IMG/VR virus record: IMGVR_UViG_3300025326_000106
Coordinates: 1 to 39,634 of that record
Source of the DNA: a virus
Length of the DNA: 39,634 nt
Reading direction: 5' to 3' (one strand)
Below the pieces are notes generated by a model. That model made no database searches. It was not told the DNA's origin and saw only the letters and a program-made list of their open reading frames with translations. Within the stretch, counting starts at the first letter, position 1, and each line of letters starts with the position of its first letter. Both the position numbers and the translations under genes were made by a program. Shown here piece after piece: positions 6,901 to 15,698 of this stretch.

Positions 6901-8193
6901 CTACACAAATGCCATGTCGAACTTTTTAGGGCCAATTTGTCGCCAACACATTTCTAAAGAGTCCAATACATCCAACTTATCAGCCTCTGGGTAATCTTGC
7001 ATTTCGTCCCAAAGCTCGTTATCACCTTTAAATAATATTTGGCCGGTGTTAATAAAAGGCTCCATGCTTTCGATCCGTTCCTCCTTTTTCTTGCTTTGGT
7101 TTATCCCGACAAAAGGTATATATTTACCTTCTTGTTTGCTTTTTTCTTCAATTACCTTGAGAAAATACTTTTGGAATTGAACCGCCTCTACTCCAAACCT
7201 TTCAAATTTATACGGAAGGTTAAATATTGTCCTGATCGTTTCGTCCGGTGCTATTACTTCGCCTTGACTCCAAACCTCATACGCTTGACCTTTGATGTTT
7301 ACCCCGATAACCGTAATGCCAACCAAAGAACCTTTGGCACTTTCACCCAAAGCTAAATCAACACTTCCGTAATATTTAAGCTCATCCGGCAAGAATTCAT
7401 ATTTCTGAGGTTTGAAATAAGTAAACTCGTTAGCCTCTGGAAAACTGACTAAATAATATCTTTTCCAGTCTTTGCTTGTAGTTTGGCTTTTCTTTTCCTC
7501 TAAATACTTCTCGGTAAACCTACCCTCTGCTATTGCCTGCTCAAGTGGTATTCTTACTTTGTAATATAAAGGATCATTAAAAGCGGTTTCAAACACGCTA
7601 TTTTCTATACAATTCCCACTCATTATCAGCTTGCCCCAGCCCTTATCTTCTTCTGGCATTCTGACTACTTTGGAGAATTGGTCTTTTTGTTTAATAAGAC
7701 CCGCTTCTTCCAAAACAACCACATCTCCACCCTCCCCAACAACACTTTCGCCTTCTTTAGATATTTGCCTAGCGTCTATACTGGTAATATATATCCAGCC
7801 ACCATCATACCAACGTAAGCCATTTTTACTAACCGATACTTTTAACTGTTCGATTTTTGATATATCGGCATTTATTAAACCTTGATAAAACAAAGGATGA
7901 TCGGCAATATGGGCCACTACATAGTCCATTATTTTTCTTGCCTTTTCCTCACTACCACCAACAATAGGTATTTTTAACTTCTTGACAGCAGCAAGGTAAA
8001 GCAGAGCCATAGCAAGAATATCGCTTTTGCCATATCTAGTTGGGGCTGATTGCCATAACCATTTGTAGTTTCGATTGATTATCGCCAAAAATATTTCGGC
8101 TTGCCCATCTGTTAATTCAAACGGCTCGCCTTTGTAGGTTTTGAAAAGACCTCTAACCAGTATCTTTATCTTCTGGCGTTTCTGTAAGCTCAT
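6901..8193 (-). CDS. terL: Terminase large subunit
   Basis: 430 aa. Packages DNA into the prohead using ATP and cuts the concatemer. Walker A-like APTRYGKS at 50-57 and Walker B VVVLEE at about 158-163 followed by Ala-Gly; the nuclease domain begins near YYGSVDLALG with Asp279 as a likely metal ligand, and LDVLDSLEMCW near the end matches the late acidic motif. Its start overlaps the small-subunit gene by 41 nt, and the portal gene follows after 27 bp, the classic order. The packaging mode cannot be told from sequence alone. Confidence 0.93.
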   Translation of the reverse strand: MSLQKRQKIKILVRGLFKTYKGEPFELTDGQAEIFLAIINRNYKWLWQSAPTRYGKSDILAMALLYLAAVKKLKIPIVGGSEEKARKIMDYVVAHIADHPLFYQGLINADISKIEQLKVSVSKNGLRWYDGGWIYITSIDARQISKEGESVVGEGGDVVVLEEAGLIKQKDQFSKVVRMPEEDKGWGKLIMSGNCIENSVFETAFNDPLYYKVRIPLEQAIAEGRFTEKYLEEKKSQTTSKDWKRYYLVSFPEANEFTYFKPQKYEFLPDELKYYGSVDLALGESAKGSLVGITVIGVNIKGQAYEVWSQGEVIAPDETIRTIFNLPYKFERFGVEAVQFQKYFLKVIEEKSKQEGKYIPFVGINQSKKKEERIESMEPFINTGQILFKGDNELWDEMQDYPEADKLDVLDSLEMCWRQIGPKKFDMAFV

Positions 8194-8518
8194 CTATTAT
8201 AGTTTCCAGCTTTTTCACGTTTAATTCCCCCTCGTGTTTTAAAGTTTGAGTTGCTTTACCTTCTATCCTATCAAACACTTCTCGCATAGCATGAATATCG
8301 CCTTTGTAGGCCATTAAACCTAACTTTTTAGCTAAATCTACAAAGCGGGGGTTTCCAGTCTGAGGATCAATTTCTTCTAAGAACTGAAGCAACGCCCCTG
8401 TAAGTATCTTTGTCTTTGGTCTACCACCATAGTTTATATTTTCAGGGTGTTCTTTGAAACCACCCTTACCTTCTGGGTTTGGTGGGCTACTTGTTTTTTC
8501 TTGTTCTGTAGTTTCCAT
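8153..8518 (-). CDS. terS: Putative terminase small subunit
   Basis: 121 aa. The segment GGFKEHPENINYGGRPKTK (about 18-37) is the start of a phage family (DUF5681-like) found next to large terminases. The C-terminal half is helical and acidic. Proposed to recognise the packaging site and load the large subunit. Identification rests on position and this motif; a canonical HTH is not obvious. Confidence 0.75.
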   Translation of the reverse strand: METTEQEKTSSPPNPEGKGGFKEHPENINYGGRPKTKILTGALLQFLEEIDPQTGNPRFVDLAKKLGLMAYKGDIHAMREVFDRIEGKATQTLKHEGELNVKKLETIIDELTETPEDKDTG

Positions 8519-8522
8519 AGGT

Positions 8523-9764
8523 TTATTTTATCACAGGGGTATTTTCTACCCACCCCTCCTCGTTACCATTGTTTATAAACTTGTAATAGCGTTTTCTAAT
8601 AACATCACAATACTTAGGGTCTAGCTCCATCATATAGCAAGTTCTGTTAGTTTGCTCGGCGGCTATTAGGGTAGAACCAGAACCTCCAAAGGTATCCAAT
8701 ACTAAGCCCTTGTCTGGACTAGAGTTGCGGATTGCCCTCGCACACAGCTCTTGGGGTTTCATTGTTGGGTGCTCTTTGTTCTTCATCGGCTTATCGAACT
8801 CCCAAATGTCTCCTTGAACCACCCCATCCATTTTAAACCACTTATCGCCCCATTCGTCTTCTTTTACCTCCTCTTTGACTACATCACCGAGATTACGAAT
8901 ACCCGACCAGAAATGGCTTGACCCGTCGAACCAACCATAAAGAATAGGCTCATACTGTCTCTGGTAGTTGCTCCTTCCTAAAGTAAATCTATCCTTGACC
9001 CAGATAATAAAAGTAGACCAATGCCCGTCACAATCGGTAAACGCTTTCTGCAAGGTGTGTAACTCTGAAGAACTCATACAAATGTACAAATCTCCTTTAA
9101 CGAATGGCCGCAAGGCAGAGAGAGAGTCGTAAAGGAATTGATAAAAGGCTTGTTTATTGGCGAATTTGTCATTCTTTATCTTCAACCCCGTTCCACCCTC
9201 ATAGTCCACATTATAAGGTGGGTCAGTAAAAACCATATCCGCCTTCTTTCCATCCATCAGCTTTTCTACATCTTCAATCTTGGTAGCATCTCCTGTCATT
9301 AGTCTGTGCCTTCCTAGTTGATACACTTCGCCTAGCTTTGATATAGCAGGCTCATCTGATACTTCGGGTGCTTCATCTTCCTCTACCTCTCCGCTATCCC
9401 AACCGCTTGTATCTATACCCCACTCATCTAATGGTAAGTCTGACCATTCGTTAGCCAAGACATCGTAGTCCCATTCCCCATCTGATATATTATCTGTAAT
9501 AACAAACTGTCTTTTCTGCTCCTCTGTCCATCCTGTTACATCGGCAAAGTAGCTTTCCTTTACTTCAAAACCTTCTTTTACCAAGTCTTTTAACACCTGA
9601 AGCCTTTGATTACCTCCCAAAACAATTTCTCTATCATAGACAATAGGTCTTTTTTCTAGCATTTCTGGAAAGGCTTTTATCTTGTTTTTAAGGCATTCAA
9701 ACTCCTCTTTCTTTATTGTTCTTGGATTTGAAGGATTGGTTTTTAATTTTTGTAGTAATTCCAT
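8523..9764 (-). CDS. ParB-like domain fused to DNA adenine/cytosine-N4 methyltransferase
   Basis: 413 aa. Residues 1-95 are a ParB/Srx-like domain (LKTNPSNPRTIKKEEFECLK; VLGGNQRLQVLKDL). Residues about 145-400 are an amino-methyltransferase with catalytic DPPY at 181-184 before the AdoMet motif FGGSGST near 365, the motif order of the beta group. It should transfer a methyl group from AdoMet to an exocyclic amine of adenine or cytosine. No partner restriction enzyme is present, so it probably protects phage DNA or marks packaging or replication sites. It lies just before the terminase genes, a common place for this fusion. No ribosome site seen. Confidence 0.9.
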   Translation of the reverse strand: MELLQKLKTNPSNPRTIKKEEFECLKNKIKAFPEMLEKRPIVYDREIVLGGNQRLQVLKDLVKEGFEVKESYFADVTGWTEEQKRQFVITDNISDGEWDYDVLANEWSDLPLDEWGIDTSGWDSGEVEEDEAPEVSDEPAISKLGEVYQLGRHRLMTGDATKIEDVEKLMDGKKADMVFTDPPYNVDYEGGTGLKIKNDKFANKQAFYQFLYDSLSALRPFVKGDLYICMSSSELHTLQKAFTDCDGHWSTFIIWVKDRFTLGRSNYQRQYEPILYGWFDGSSHFWSGIRNLGDVVKEEVKEDEWGDKWFKMDGVVQGDIWEFDKPMKNKEHPTMKPQELCARAIRNSSPDKGLVLDTFGGSGSTLIAAEQTNRTCYMMELDPKYCDVIRKRYYKFINNGNEEGWVENTPVIK

Positions 9765-9779
9765 ATATTTAAAGTGGCA

Positions 9780-9867
9780 GAGAGGGAGGATGACGAGTTT
9801 GCCAGACCTTCCCTCTCCTAATCAGTTCGGACTCGCCTGCTGGTGGCGGGTGCGTGGCTATCCGAAC
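9780..9867 (-). other. Two hairpins between small gene and methyltransferase gene
   Basis: The 114-bp gap holds two perfect inverted repeats. One pairs 9825-9831 with 9861-9867 (gttcgga / tccgaac), with an inner GC-rich cgcc/ggcg pair. The other pairs 9780-9787 with 9810-9817 (gagaggga / tccctctc). No run of T follows either. They may stabilise or cleave the mRNA, or control the methyltransferase start. Confidence 0.5.
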
Positions 9868-9878
9868 GTGATCTCTCC

Positions 9879-10076
9879 CTACTCTGTCCGCACTATCTCC
9901 TCTACTCTTAGGTGGAAAGTTGGATTAAGGCCATTCCTGATAATTCGTTGTAAAGCTGGCTCAACCATTGGAAGGTCAACTCTGCGAACCACAAGAGTAA
10001 GACAAATACCCCAACCATCACCATAATCCCGCCAAAGGGTAAGATGGAGTATATCATCAGGCTTTTGGGGATTCAT
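9879..10076 (-). CDS. Hypothetical protein, 65 aa
   Basis: MNPQKPDDILHLTLW... with no recognised domain. The frame extends 16 codons further up, but GGAGG six bases before this internal ATG fixes the start at 10076. It overlaps the preceding gene by 20 nt. Part of a group of small genes between the glycan cassette and the methyltransferase. Confidence 0.65.
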   Translation of the reverse strand: MNPQKPDDILHLTLWRDYGDGWGICLTLVVRRVDLPMVEPALQRIIRNGLNPTFHLRVEEIVRTE

Positions 10077-10251
10077 CCGCTTCCTCCGAAGTTCCCACGA
10101 CGGCGGAGTGAATCTTGACCCCATTTAGCCAAATGTCATAGTTGTAGTCCTCACCAATAGCAAGTAGCATTTCTTCAACAATTTTGATACTTGGCCCATT
10201 ACCTACCCAAATTTCATTTGGAGTAGGTCTTGTTTGAACTGAATCATCCAT
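10057..10251 (-). CDS. Hypothetical protein, 64 aa
   Basis: MDDSVQTRPTPNEIWVGN..., acidic, no motif recognised. AAGGAGGAGG just upstream sets the start at 10251 rather than the longer frame to 10305. The start overlaps the end of the ATA-initiated frame 10244-10432 by 8 nt (ATGGATGA). Confidence 0.65.
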   Translation of the reverse strand: MDDSVQTRPTPNEIWVGNGPSIKIVEEMLLAIGEDYNYDIWLNGVKIHSAVVGTSEEADESPKA

Positions 10252-10432
10252 GACCTCCTCCTTGAGATTGTTTGTCCTTCCGCAGCGTTCCCCAGATTGT
10301 ATCAAGATATTGTGATAGGCTTAAAGCAACCTGCTTTTTACCAATTATAATGAGATCCAGGGAACGGTGCCGATTGACAAAGTAATCTCTCTCTAAGCTG
10401 GGCCAAAGAATGGAATCTCTTTCAGGTTGTAT
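10244..10432 (-). CDS. Possible protein of 62 aa lacking a normal start codon
   Basis: Open frame from ATA at 10430-10432 (just after a TAA) to TGA at 10244-10246. The product has protein-like composition (RDSILWPSLERDYFVNRHRS, GKKQVALSLSQYLDTIWG), and its stop overlaps the next start as in the neighbouring genes. There is no ATG, GTG or TTG in a plausible place and no ribosome site, so it may be a decayed gene, use ATA, or be chance. It spans an inverted repeat (cgttccc / gggaacg). Confidence 0.3.
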   Translation of the reverse strand: MQPERDSILWPSLERDYFVNRHRSLDLIIIGKKQVALSLSQYLDTIWGTLRKDKQSQGGGHG

Positions 10433-10464
10433 TTATTTAGAGGTTGACCCAGCTATAAGAAAAA

Positions 10465-10623
10465 TTACCAAGCAAACAGGTGTTTTTTTATGCAATTATT
10501 ACAGAGCCAAAAATTTCTAACTATAGTTTCATAATCTTCTCCAAACTCCTGATAATTACTTCCCTCGTTTTCCTTCTCCTTTTCTTTTCCGCAATCGTCA
10601 CACTTGCTATTCTTTAATTGCAT
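10465..10623 (-). CDS. Small zinc-ribbon protein, 52 aa
   Basis: CDDC near residues 8-11 and CNNC near 41-44 make a zinc ribbon separated by an acidic stretch. It overlaps the end of the membrane-protein gene before it by 17 nt. Function unknown; resembles small phage zinc-finger proteins that touch host polymerase or nucleases, but nothing shows that here. Confidence 0.6.
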   Translation of the reverse strand: MQLKNSKCDDCGKEKEKENEGSNYQEFGEDYETIVRNFWLCNNCIKKHLFAW

Positions 10624-10792
10624 TTATTACTATCAGACTTATTAACAATATTAAAATCAAGGCTGCCCACTTTAAACCAAAAAATATATAGATTGGTACT
10701 ATTACCAATAAACACAAAAACGAAACAATCAAAAATGTTATTATTTTTATATAAAGTACGATTCTATCTTCCTCAGACTTTTTGTTTCTCAT
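10607..10792 (-). CDS. Small membrane protein, 61 aa, two membrane segments
   Basis: Two hydrophobic segments (IITFLIVSFLCLLVIVPIYI and WAALILILLISLIVINAI) joined by a very short turn, after a charged N-terminus. This topology resembles a small holin or a superinfection-exclusion protein, but it lies far from the lysis genes. It overlaps both neighbours. Confidence 0.6.
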   Translation of the reverse strand: MRNKKSEEDRIVLYIKIITFLIVSFLCLLVIVPIYIFFGLKWAALILILLISLIVINAIKE

Positions 10793-11057
10793 TACCTTTA
10801 ATTGGTAATACCGTTACTATACTCTTTCTAATCTTATCGTAAACGACCCGCAAAAATATTTTTCCGTAAGGTACTTGAAATACCCCCTTTGAGTTGCTTG
10901 TCCTATCAATAAAATATTTATACCCCCCCTTCTGTATTTTCTTAATTATCTCACTTCTGGCAAACTTGTTCAAAGAAATACCGTAACGTTCCAATGCCCG
11001 CCTCCTTGCGTGAACACTATTTGAGGCTTTTTTTGTCATTGGTTTTCTTCTCGCCAT
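10773..11057 (-). CDS. Basic protein with DUF4258-like or RelE-like pattern, 94 aa
   Basis: Pattern HARRRALERYGI, then EIIKKIQKGG, and FLRVVYDKIRKSIVTVLP resembles the DUF4258/RelE-like fold (HA..R..ER.GI ... vvyd ... ivTV). Such proteins can be mRNA interferases, but no antitoxin partner is evident, so it is more likely an orphan phage regulator. It overlaps the genes on both sides. Confidence 0.5.
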   Translation of the reverse strand: MARRKPMTKKASNSVHARRRALERYGISLNKFARSEIIKKIQKGGYKYFIDRTSNSKGVFQVPYGKIFLRVVYDKIRKSIVTVLPIKGNEKQKV

Positions 11058-11349
11058 AATCTTTTACTTCCTTTTTCATACCGGCAACTATATTTTTTAA
11101 CAAGCTGTTGCTGCTTTTTGGGTTGGTCACCAAATGAACTTCTTTTGACAAAACCCCAACTAACTGTACCCTTCCGTGAACTTTGACCATCAAACCAGTA
11201 TCATCTTGTTTTGAAACCTCTCCCTTTACTACTTCCCCTGCTGGTATTTTATCACTTAGATATATATTGATACCATAAATAGTACCCCAATAAGTTTTAC
11301 TGTTAAATAGATCGCTACTTTTTAGTTTTGCTAACCCGTTTTCTTTCAT
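11017..11349 (-). CDS. Hypothetical protein, 110 aa
   Basis: N-terminal 80 residues look beta-rich (TYWGTIYGINIYL, GEVVKGEVSKQDDTGLMVKV), possibly a small barrel; the C-terminus is lysine-rich and may bind nucleic acid. No family recognised. Overlaps its neighbours by 35-41 nt. Confidence 0.55.
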   Translation of the reverse strand: MKENGLAKLKSSDLFNSKTYWGTIYGINIYLSDKIPAGEVVKGEVSKQDDTGLMVKVHGRVQLVGVLSKEVHLVTNPKSSNSLLKNIVAGMKKEVKDYGEKKTNDKKSLK

Positions 11350-11491
11350 TTAAAGGCACTATTTTTATTTCCGATTGGTTACTTCTTTGGTTAAACTCTT
11401 TAACTCTAAAAGCCACACGACCGGCAGCTAAATAAAGTTTCCTTTTAGTGTGGTTTCTTGGCCTGTGTTTGCCTATGCAAGAACAAAACAT
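11315..11491 (-). CDS. Small basic protein, 58 aa
   Basis: MFCSCIGKHRPRNHTKRKLY..., strongly basic with an N-terminal CxC. It starts directly at the stop of the glycosyltransferase gene (TGATATG), so it is probably coupled, and fills the gap between 11349 and 11493. Possible nucleic-acid binder; unknown. Confidence 0.45.
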   Translation of the reverse strand: MFCSCIGKHRPRNHTKRKLYLAAGRVAFRVKEFNQRSNQSEIKIVPLNERKRVSKTKK

Positions 11492-11492
11492 A

Positions 11493-12308
11493 TCAATTTC
11501 GATAAGGTTGTAATTTCCAATTCCCTTGCTTGTCCTTGTGCCACTCGATACTTTTTATATTATCGTCAACTAAAATATCGGCTTTTCTGGTCATGTGTAT
11601 AACTCTCAAACCCCAATCAACCTTAGCCTCATAACCTAACTTACAAACATCCATTACAAAACAAACATCTGGCCCAAAACACTCCGCCTCATATCGGTAC
11701 TTTATATTTTTATATAGATAGGCAGTAGTTAGATAACAATAAAACCCCCCACCGGTAATCGGTTCGATAAGATCGCTTATAAATCTAGGTGGCAACAATG
11801 TTTTCTGGGTTGTTGGATCATGAATGTTGTTTGTTACCCAAGCCCCCACCATTTTTATTCCATGCCTACCTGCCTCGACCCCCTCGACAAAGCCAATATC
11901 TTCGTCACCATCAATAGTCTCTCTAAGTTTTTGAAATGTGTTCGGCGGTACCAATGTATCATCCTCAAGTCCAAAAACATATTCACCGGAAATCATCAAT
12001 TTGCTTTTTTCTTTCATACCTACAATTCTGTTTCTCTGTACCGATATATTTGTTTCTAAAGGTGCGGGGTTGCCGCTAACAAAAAGTTTGCAACCATTAA
12101 ACTCCTCTGCCTTTTCTTCCAGATATTCTCTGAGCCTTTTTATTAAAACTTCATTATCACTATCAACAAAAAAGTCCAGTTCCGTTTCTTCTCTAGGTAT
12201 AATTATACTACTTAAAGATGGTAAAAATCTATCCAAAGACCAATCTCTAGTGAAGGGAACAAACACGCTTATAAGCGGTCTTTCTGGGGCCTTTATGATT
12301 TCAAGCAT
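11493..12308 (-). CDS. GT-A (family 2-like) glycosyltransferase
   Basis: 271 aa. ISVFVPFTRDWSLDRFLPSL at about 13-32 is the nucleotide-sugar-binding start of a GT-A fold. GLEDDT near 115-120 supplies the DxD-type metal site. GGGFYCYL and the late FGPDVCFVMDV are plausible acceptor-side loops. It should transfer a sugar from a nucleotide-sugar to an unknown acceptor in the host cytoplasm; no membrane segment. Last of the seven-gene glycan cassette. Overlaps the previous gene by 16 nt. Confidence 0.8.
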   Translation of the reverse strand: MLEIIKAPERPLISVFVPFTRDWSLDRFLPSLSSIIIPREETELDFFVDSDNEVLIKRLREYLEEKAEEFNGCKLFVSGNPAPLETNISVQRNRIVGMKEKSKLMISGEYVFGLEDDTLVPPNTFQKLRETIDGDEDIGFVEGVEAGRHGIKMVGAWVTNNIHDPTTQKTLLPPRFISDLIEPITGGGFYCYLTTAYLYKNIKYRYEAECFGPDVCFVMDVCKLGYEAKVDWGLRVIHMTRKADILVDDNIKSIEWHKDKQGNWKLQPYRN

Positions 12309-13342
12309 AGGTCTTCAAACTCCTTTAAATACAAAGGGATTTGGTTTTCCCAACTTATTTTATCGGCCAGTTCATTTGAATAATCACTAAGTTCTTGAAC
12401 TAAACTTGGTGTTTGGGCCAAAAGTTCTATCCTGTCCGCCAAGTCATGAGGACTACATTGGTAGCTTTCCATCTTCATTCTGGTAAATATTGTTTTTACT
12501 GAGTTATATTTTATTAGTGATGCTGATTTTAAATACTGGTTTTGAGGAGTAATATCAGTCATTAAAGGTATCATACCGCAGCTTAATGCCTCATTCAACT
12601 GCAAACTAAGGCCGCCATATTTTCTCGGCAAAAGTAAAACGTCTTCGTCTTGATAAAGACTCCAATAATTATCCACGTCGCTATTTATTACCTTGACGTT
12701 ATACTGACCCAATTCCGGTAACGGATGCTGACTGTAAATAATAAACTCCAAGTCTTTATTTTTAACCAACTTTATTGCTTCAAATACCGTTTGGGTTCCG
12801 TTTCTATCATCAAAGGTTTTATAGCCAGCTATATGCAGGAACTTCTTAGCTTGGGTTCTTTTCTTAAACGGAAGTAATTTTCTGTTGACTGGTGCAGTTA
12901 GATACTTTACTAAGGTTTTATCGCCAAACTTTTGCCTTACCTCGTCAATTTTCCAAGTTGTCGGTGCGGCCAACATATCTGGGTAAACCCAATCTGGCCT
13001 CAGGAAATAATCAAGGAACTCATAATTATATTGGTTTACTGTCTTGATATCCCTTTCCCTAGCCATGCTGTAAAGTTGATAGCCATAGGGAGATTCAACT
13101 GTAAAAACCACATCCAAATCTTTAAGAAAACTGTCAAAGTCTGAATCGGTTGGGAAACCGTAAACAAACACTGCCTTTTCTGGATAGCGATCTGGATAAT
13201 TTTTAGTAACCTTACCCATGTGCTGATTTACCCCTGTCATATCTATTACCAAAGTTTTATCCGGCTTCATATTCTTATAAAATTCGTGGGTTTGTACCCC
13301 CACGCCAGTATTATCCATCCTAGCCAAAAGGCCGATTCTCAT
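12293..13342 (-). CDS. GT-B (family 4-like) glycosyltransferase
   Basis: 349 aa. Begins MRIGLLARMDNTGVGVQTHEF, a GT-B N-terminal Rossmann start. The second half has the donor-site pattern VLLLPRKYGGLSLQLNEALSCGMIPLMTD, equivalent to the E(x7)E region of family 4. No signal or membrane segment. Overlaps the genes before and after it (4 and 16 nt), so it is translated in register with the rest of the cassette. Substrate unknown. Confidence 0.82.
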   Translation of the reverse strand: MRIGLLARMDNTGVGVQTHEFYKNMKPDKTLVIDMTGVNQHMGKVTKNYPDRYPEKAVFVYGFPTDSDFDSFLKDLDVVFTVESPYGYQLYSMARERDIKTVNQYNYEFLDYFLRPDWVYPDMLAAPTTWKIDEVRQKFGDKTLVKYLTAPVNRKLLPFKKRTQAKKFLHIAGYKTFDDRNGTQTVFEAIKLVKNKDLEFIIYSQHPLPELGQYNVKVINSDVDNYWSLYQDEDVLLLPRKYGGLSLQLNEALSCGMIPLMTDITPQNQYLKSASLIKYNSVKTIFTRMKMESYQCSPHDLADRIELLAQTPSLVQELSDYSNELADKISWENQIPLYLKEFEDLCLKS

Positions 13343-15030
13343 ATCATTTTCCCTTTCACAAACATTTTATACTTAGGCTCTGCCCCCCTGCCGTCCGTGT
13401 GGTAGCTTCTTTTCATGTCCCCTTCGGGTGCGTAAATCCAAACCTTCCAGTTATTCCAACCAGCCTTACCCAAGATTTTATAGCTTTCCATCAAAGGACT
13501 GTGGACAATGTCTTCAATCATTGTCTTGTCGCCAGCTTCAAAATACTTGTCAATCATTTGCCTATAAAACTCAGTTGAGGCAACATGGGGCCTTTGTGAC
13601 CACTGCGAGGTTCTTACTAAAGGTATTCCGTGTATTGTTATTGGTTGTTTATCAAGCATCATATGTTTATGGACATCTAAAATAAGGGCTTCATGGTGAA
13701 GCCTTATCATGTTGGCCTCACCACTCCTAACTGTTTCTATTAAATTCTTAAACGGTATTTCTTGACAAAGCGGTGCATCATGTTCGACAAACATAATAGT
13801 CGGAGTTCTGGCAAGTTTAAGGGCCTCTCTAGTCATGGCTGCTTGGTGTTTATGCTCTTCAAAAAAAAGCGGGACTACATTATGCCAAACAAAGTTAGTC
13901 CCCCAAAGTAATCTCCTAACATACTCATCATACTGACTTTTGAATTTCTTTTGTTCGTCCCTAACCCCATCAATCATCAATATTATCTCGCTATTTGGCA
14001 GTCGTTCCCTTATTGTGCTGATAGTTTCTTCAATCATAGAAGTGTCGGGATGGTTTATTATCGGGCTGGTAGGTATTAAAACAGTAATTAAATCCTTTAA
14101 ATCATCTGTTATCGATTCTGTTTCCGCCAGATAATTTATATCGTCTGTTATTTGGTAGGCTAACTCTCGTTTTTTAAGCTGCCACCAAGCAAATATTTTA
14201 TTGTTTATCGCAGGATAGCGATCAATCATGTTTACCATAACTCCTTTTAACTTCCGCCAATCGGTTATTACGGGAAAGGGAATGTCATCTCCGAATAGCT
14301 TTCGCCAGTAATTTGTCCTCTTATCGTCCTTCCTTGTTTTATCGTCAGCTATTGGTACACACCCCGACTCTAAAGCCTCATAAAACCTAAAGGTATCTGG
14401 TGTCTCCGGCCCCGAAGGACAAGGTGCAACCTTAGCCGAAGCCATATAATTGTAATATTCTTGGTGGGGCAAACCTTCGGTAAACTTTTCTGTCTCTACC
14501 AAATGACCGGTATATTTTTTATCCTTTTTTATACTAACTAAAGCCTTCTTACATTGCTGTCGCCTCGTGTGGGTTATCTGACCAGCAAAAAACCAATCAA
14601 TACTCTTGTTAACCAACCCTGCTACTTTAATCAATTCTGGGGCATCTGGTGGCCACCCGTCACCCAAAAACCCATCTACCGACTTGTGCCTGTCAAAGTT
14701 TGGAGTCATAACATAGGTTTTTATTCTTGGGTGGTTTATCTTTTCAACAGGAAATGTGGCTTCCTCATCACCGGCAAGTATCAAAATACACCACCTAAGT
14801 TTAGCCAAGTCTGAATTGATCTGGTCTATATCTTTAGCGTGATAACGAGCAGGTATAACTACAATGCCGTAGTCAAAAACACTATCAAAATCGTCATGGT
14901 GTTCAAACTCGTAATCGCCTACAGGGTTCCAAATCTCTTTACTGAAAATATGCTCAATAATCCCCATGTCCCAATAACCACGGTTGGGTGTTTCCTGGTG
15001 GTAACTTTTCCAAAAGACAGGCACTATCAT
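13339..15030 (-). CDS. Two-domain glycosyltransferase: exostosin-like plus GT-A-like
   Basis: 563 aa. The N-terminal half (about 1-310) has the exostosin/GT-B signature CPSGPETPDTFRFYEALESG followed by CVPIADD. The C-terminal half (about 320-563) restarts like a GT-A enzyme (ITVLIPTSPIINHPDTSMIE; later MFVEHDAPLCQE as a possible acidic metal site). Two transferase domains in one chain suggest it adds two successive sugars, as polymer-building enzymes do. It overlaps both neighbours by 4 nt. Confidence 0.8.
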   Translation of the reverse strand: MIVPVFWKSYHQETPNRGYWDMGIIEHIFSKEIWNPVGDYEFEHHDDFDSVFDYGIVVIPARYHAKDIDQINSDLAKLRWCILILAGDEEATFPVEKINHPRIKTYVMTPNFDRHKSVDGFLGDGWPPDAPELIKVAGLVNKSIDWFFAGQITHTRRQQCKKALVSIKKDKKYTGHLVETEKFTEGLPHQEYYNYMASAKVAPCPSGPETPDTFRFYEALESGCVPIADDKTRKDDKRTNYWRKLFGDDIPFPVITDWRKLKGVMVNMIDRYPAINNKIFAWWQLKKRELAYQITDDINYLAETESITDDLKDLITVLIPTSPIINHPDTSMIEETISTIRERLPNSEIILMIDGVRDEQKKFKSQYDEYVRRLLWGTNFVWHNVVPLFFEEHKHQAAMTREALKLARTPTIMFVEHDAPLCQEIPFKNLIETVRSGEANMIRLHHEALILDVHKHMMLDKQPITIHGIPLVRTSQWSQRPHVASTEFYRQMIDKYFEAGDKTMIEDIVHSPLMESYKILGKAGWNNWKVWIYAPEGDMKRSYHTDGRGAEPKYKMFVKGKMI

Positions 15031-15698
15031 AATTTAAAAAGAATATTTGCTTGATTAAAATTCATTTCCCCATCAAACCTTCTACCGTTTTTAAAAGCCT
15101 TATAACCGTATTCCATCAGTCTTTTATAAATATCTGGATAACTGTTATTAAAGACAGGACTAAATTCAATAAATAAATTCCTGACTCTTTTTTCTTTCAA
15201 CCAGTCTTGATATAAGTTGATTGCATAGACCTCGTTGCCTTCAATGTCTATTTTTATTAACTCTATAATAGTTTTGGCAGTTTTTAATTTTTCGATTTCA
15301 CCATCAATCCAAATTGTGAATGTGCTTATTTTATCGACAACCGAATTTAAAATCGCATTGGCCTTTAAAGTCTTTATGTTTTCTTTATCGCCATCTATAG
15401 CTTTGACTTGATAGCCCATTTTTCCTGCCAATATTGAATACCAACCTATATGGCAACCAATATCAATAAGCAAATTATTTCGATTGCCATTCTCTAAAAT
15501 ACCTTTGACTATTTCGGTCTCCGGTTTCTCCCAAGCACCCTCATTTATTAAAGTCCTAGATACATCATCTTTACCAGTACAATAACCAGCAATATCTTTA
15601 TATTTCTCGTAATCATAAACAAACATTGGCCCGACCCCAGTTTCGACTTTTAAAGTATCGTGTTTTTTATGCCCAGCTTGGCAAACGTTTCCTATCAT
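15027..15698 (-). CDS. FkbM-family AdoMet methyltransferase
   Basis: 223 aa. LLIDIGCHIGWYSILAGKMG (about 76-95) is the AdoMet motif I, VKAIDGDKENIKTL motif II, and LIKIDIEGNEVYAI the FkbM signature. FkbM enzymes O-methylate sugars and related small groups. A TTG farther up would give 230 aa, but the ATG at 15698 overlaps the previous stop as ATGA, so it is preferred. It sits inside the glycosyltransferase run, which argues for methylation of the glycan rather than DNA. Confidence 0.83.
   Translation of the reverse strand: MIGNVCQAGHKKHDTLKVETGVGPMFVYDYEKYKDIAGYCTGKDDVSRTLINEGAWEKPETEIVKGILENGNRNNLLIDIGCHIGWYSILAGKMGYQVKAIDGDKENIKTLKANAILNSVVDKISTFTIWIDGEIEKLKTAKTIIELIKIDIEGNEVYAINLYQDWLKEKRVRNLFIEFSPVFNNSYPDIYKRLMEYGYKAFKNGRRFDGEMNFNQANILFKL

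Noticed and set aside
9682-10026. Plus-strand 114-aa frame over small minus genes
   Set aside because: Antisense shadow; the minus-strand genes here have GGAGG sites and overlapping starts, while this one has none.
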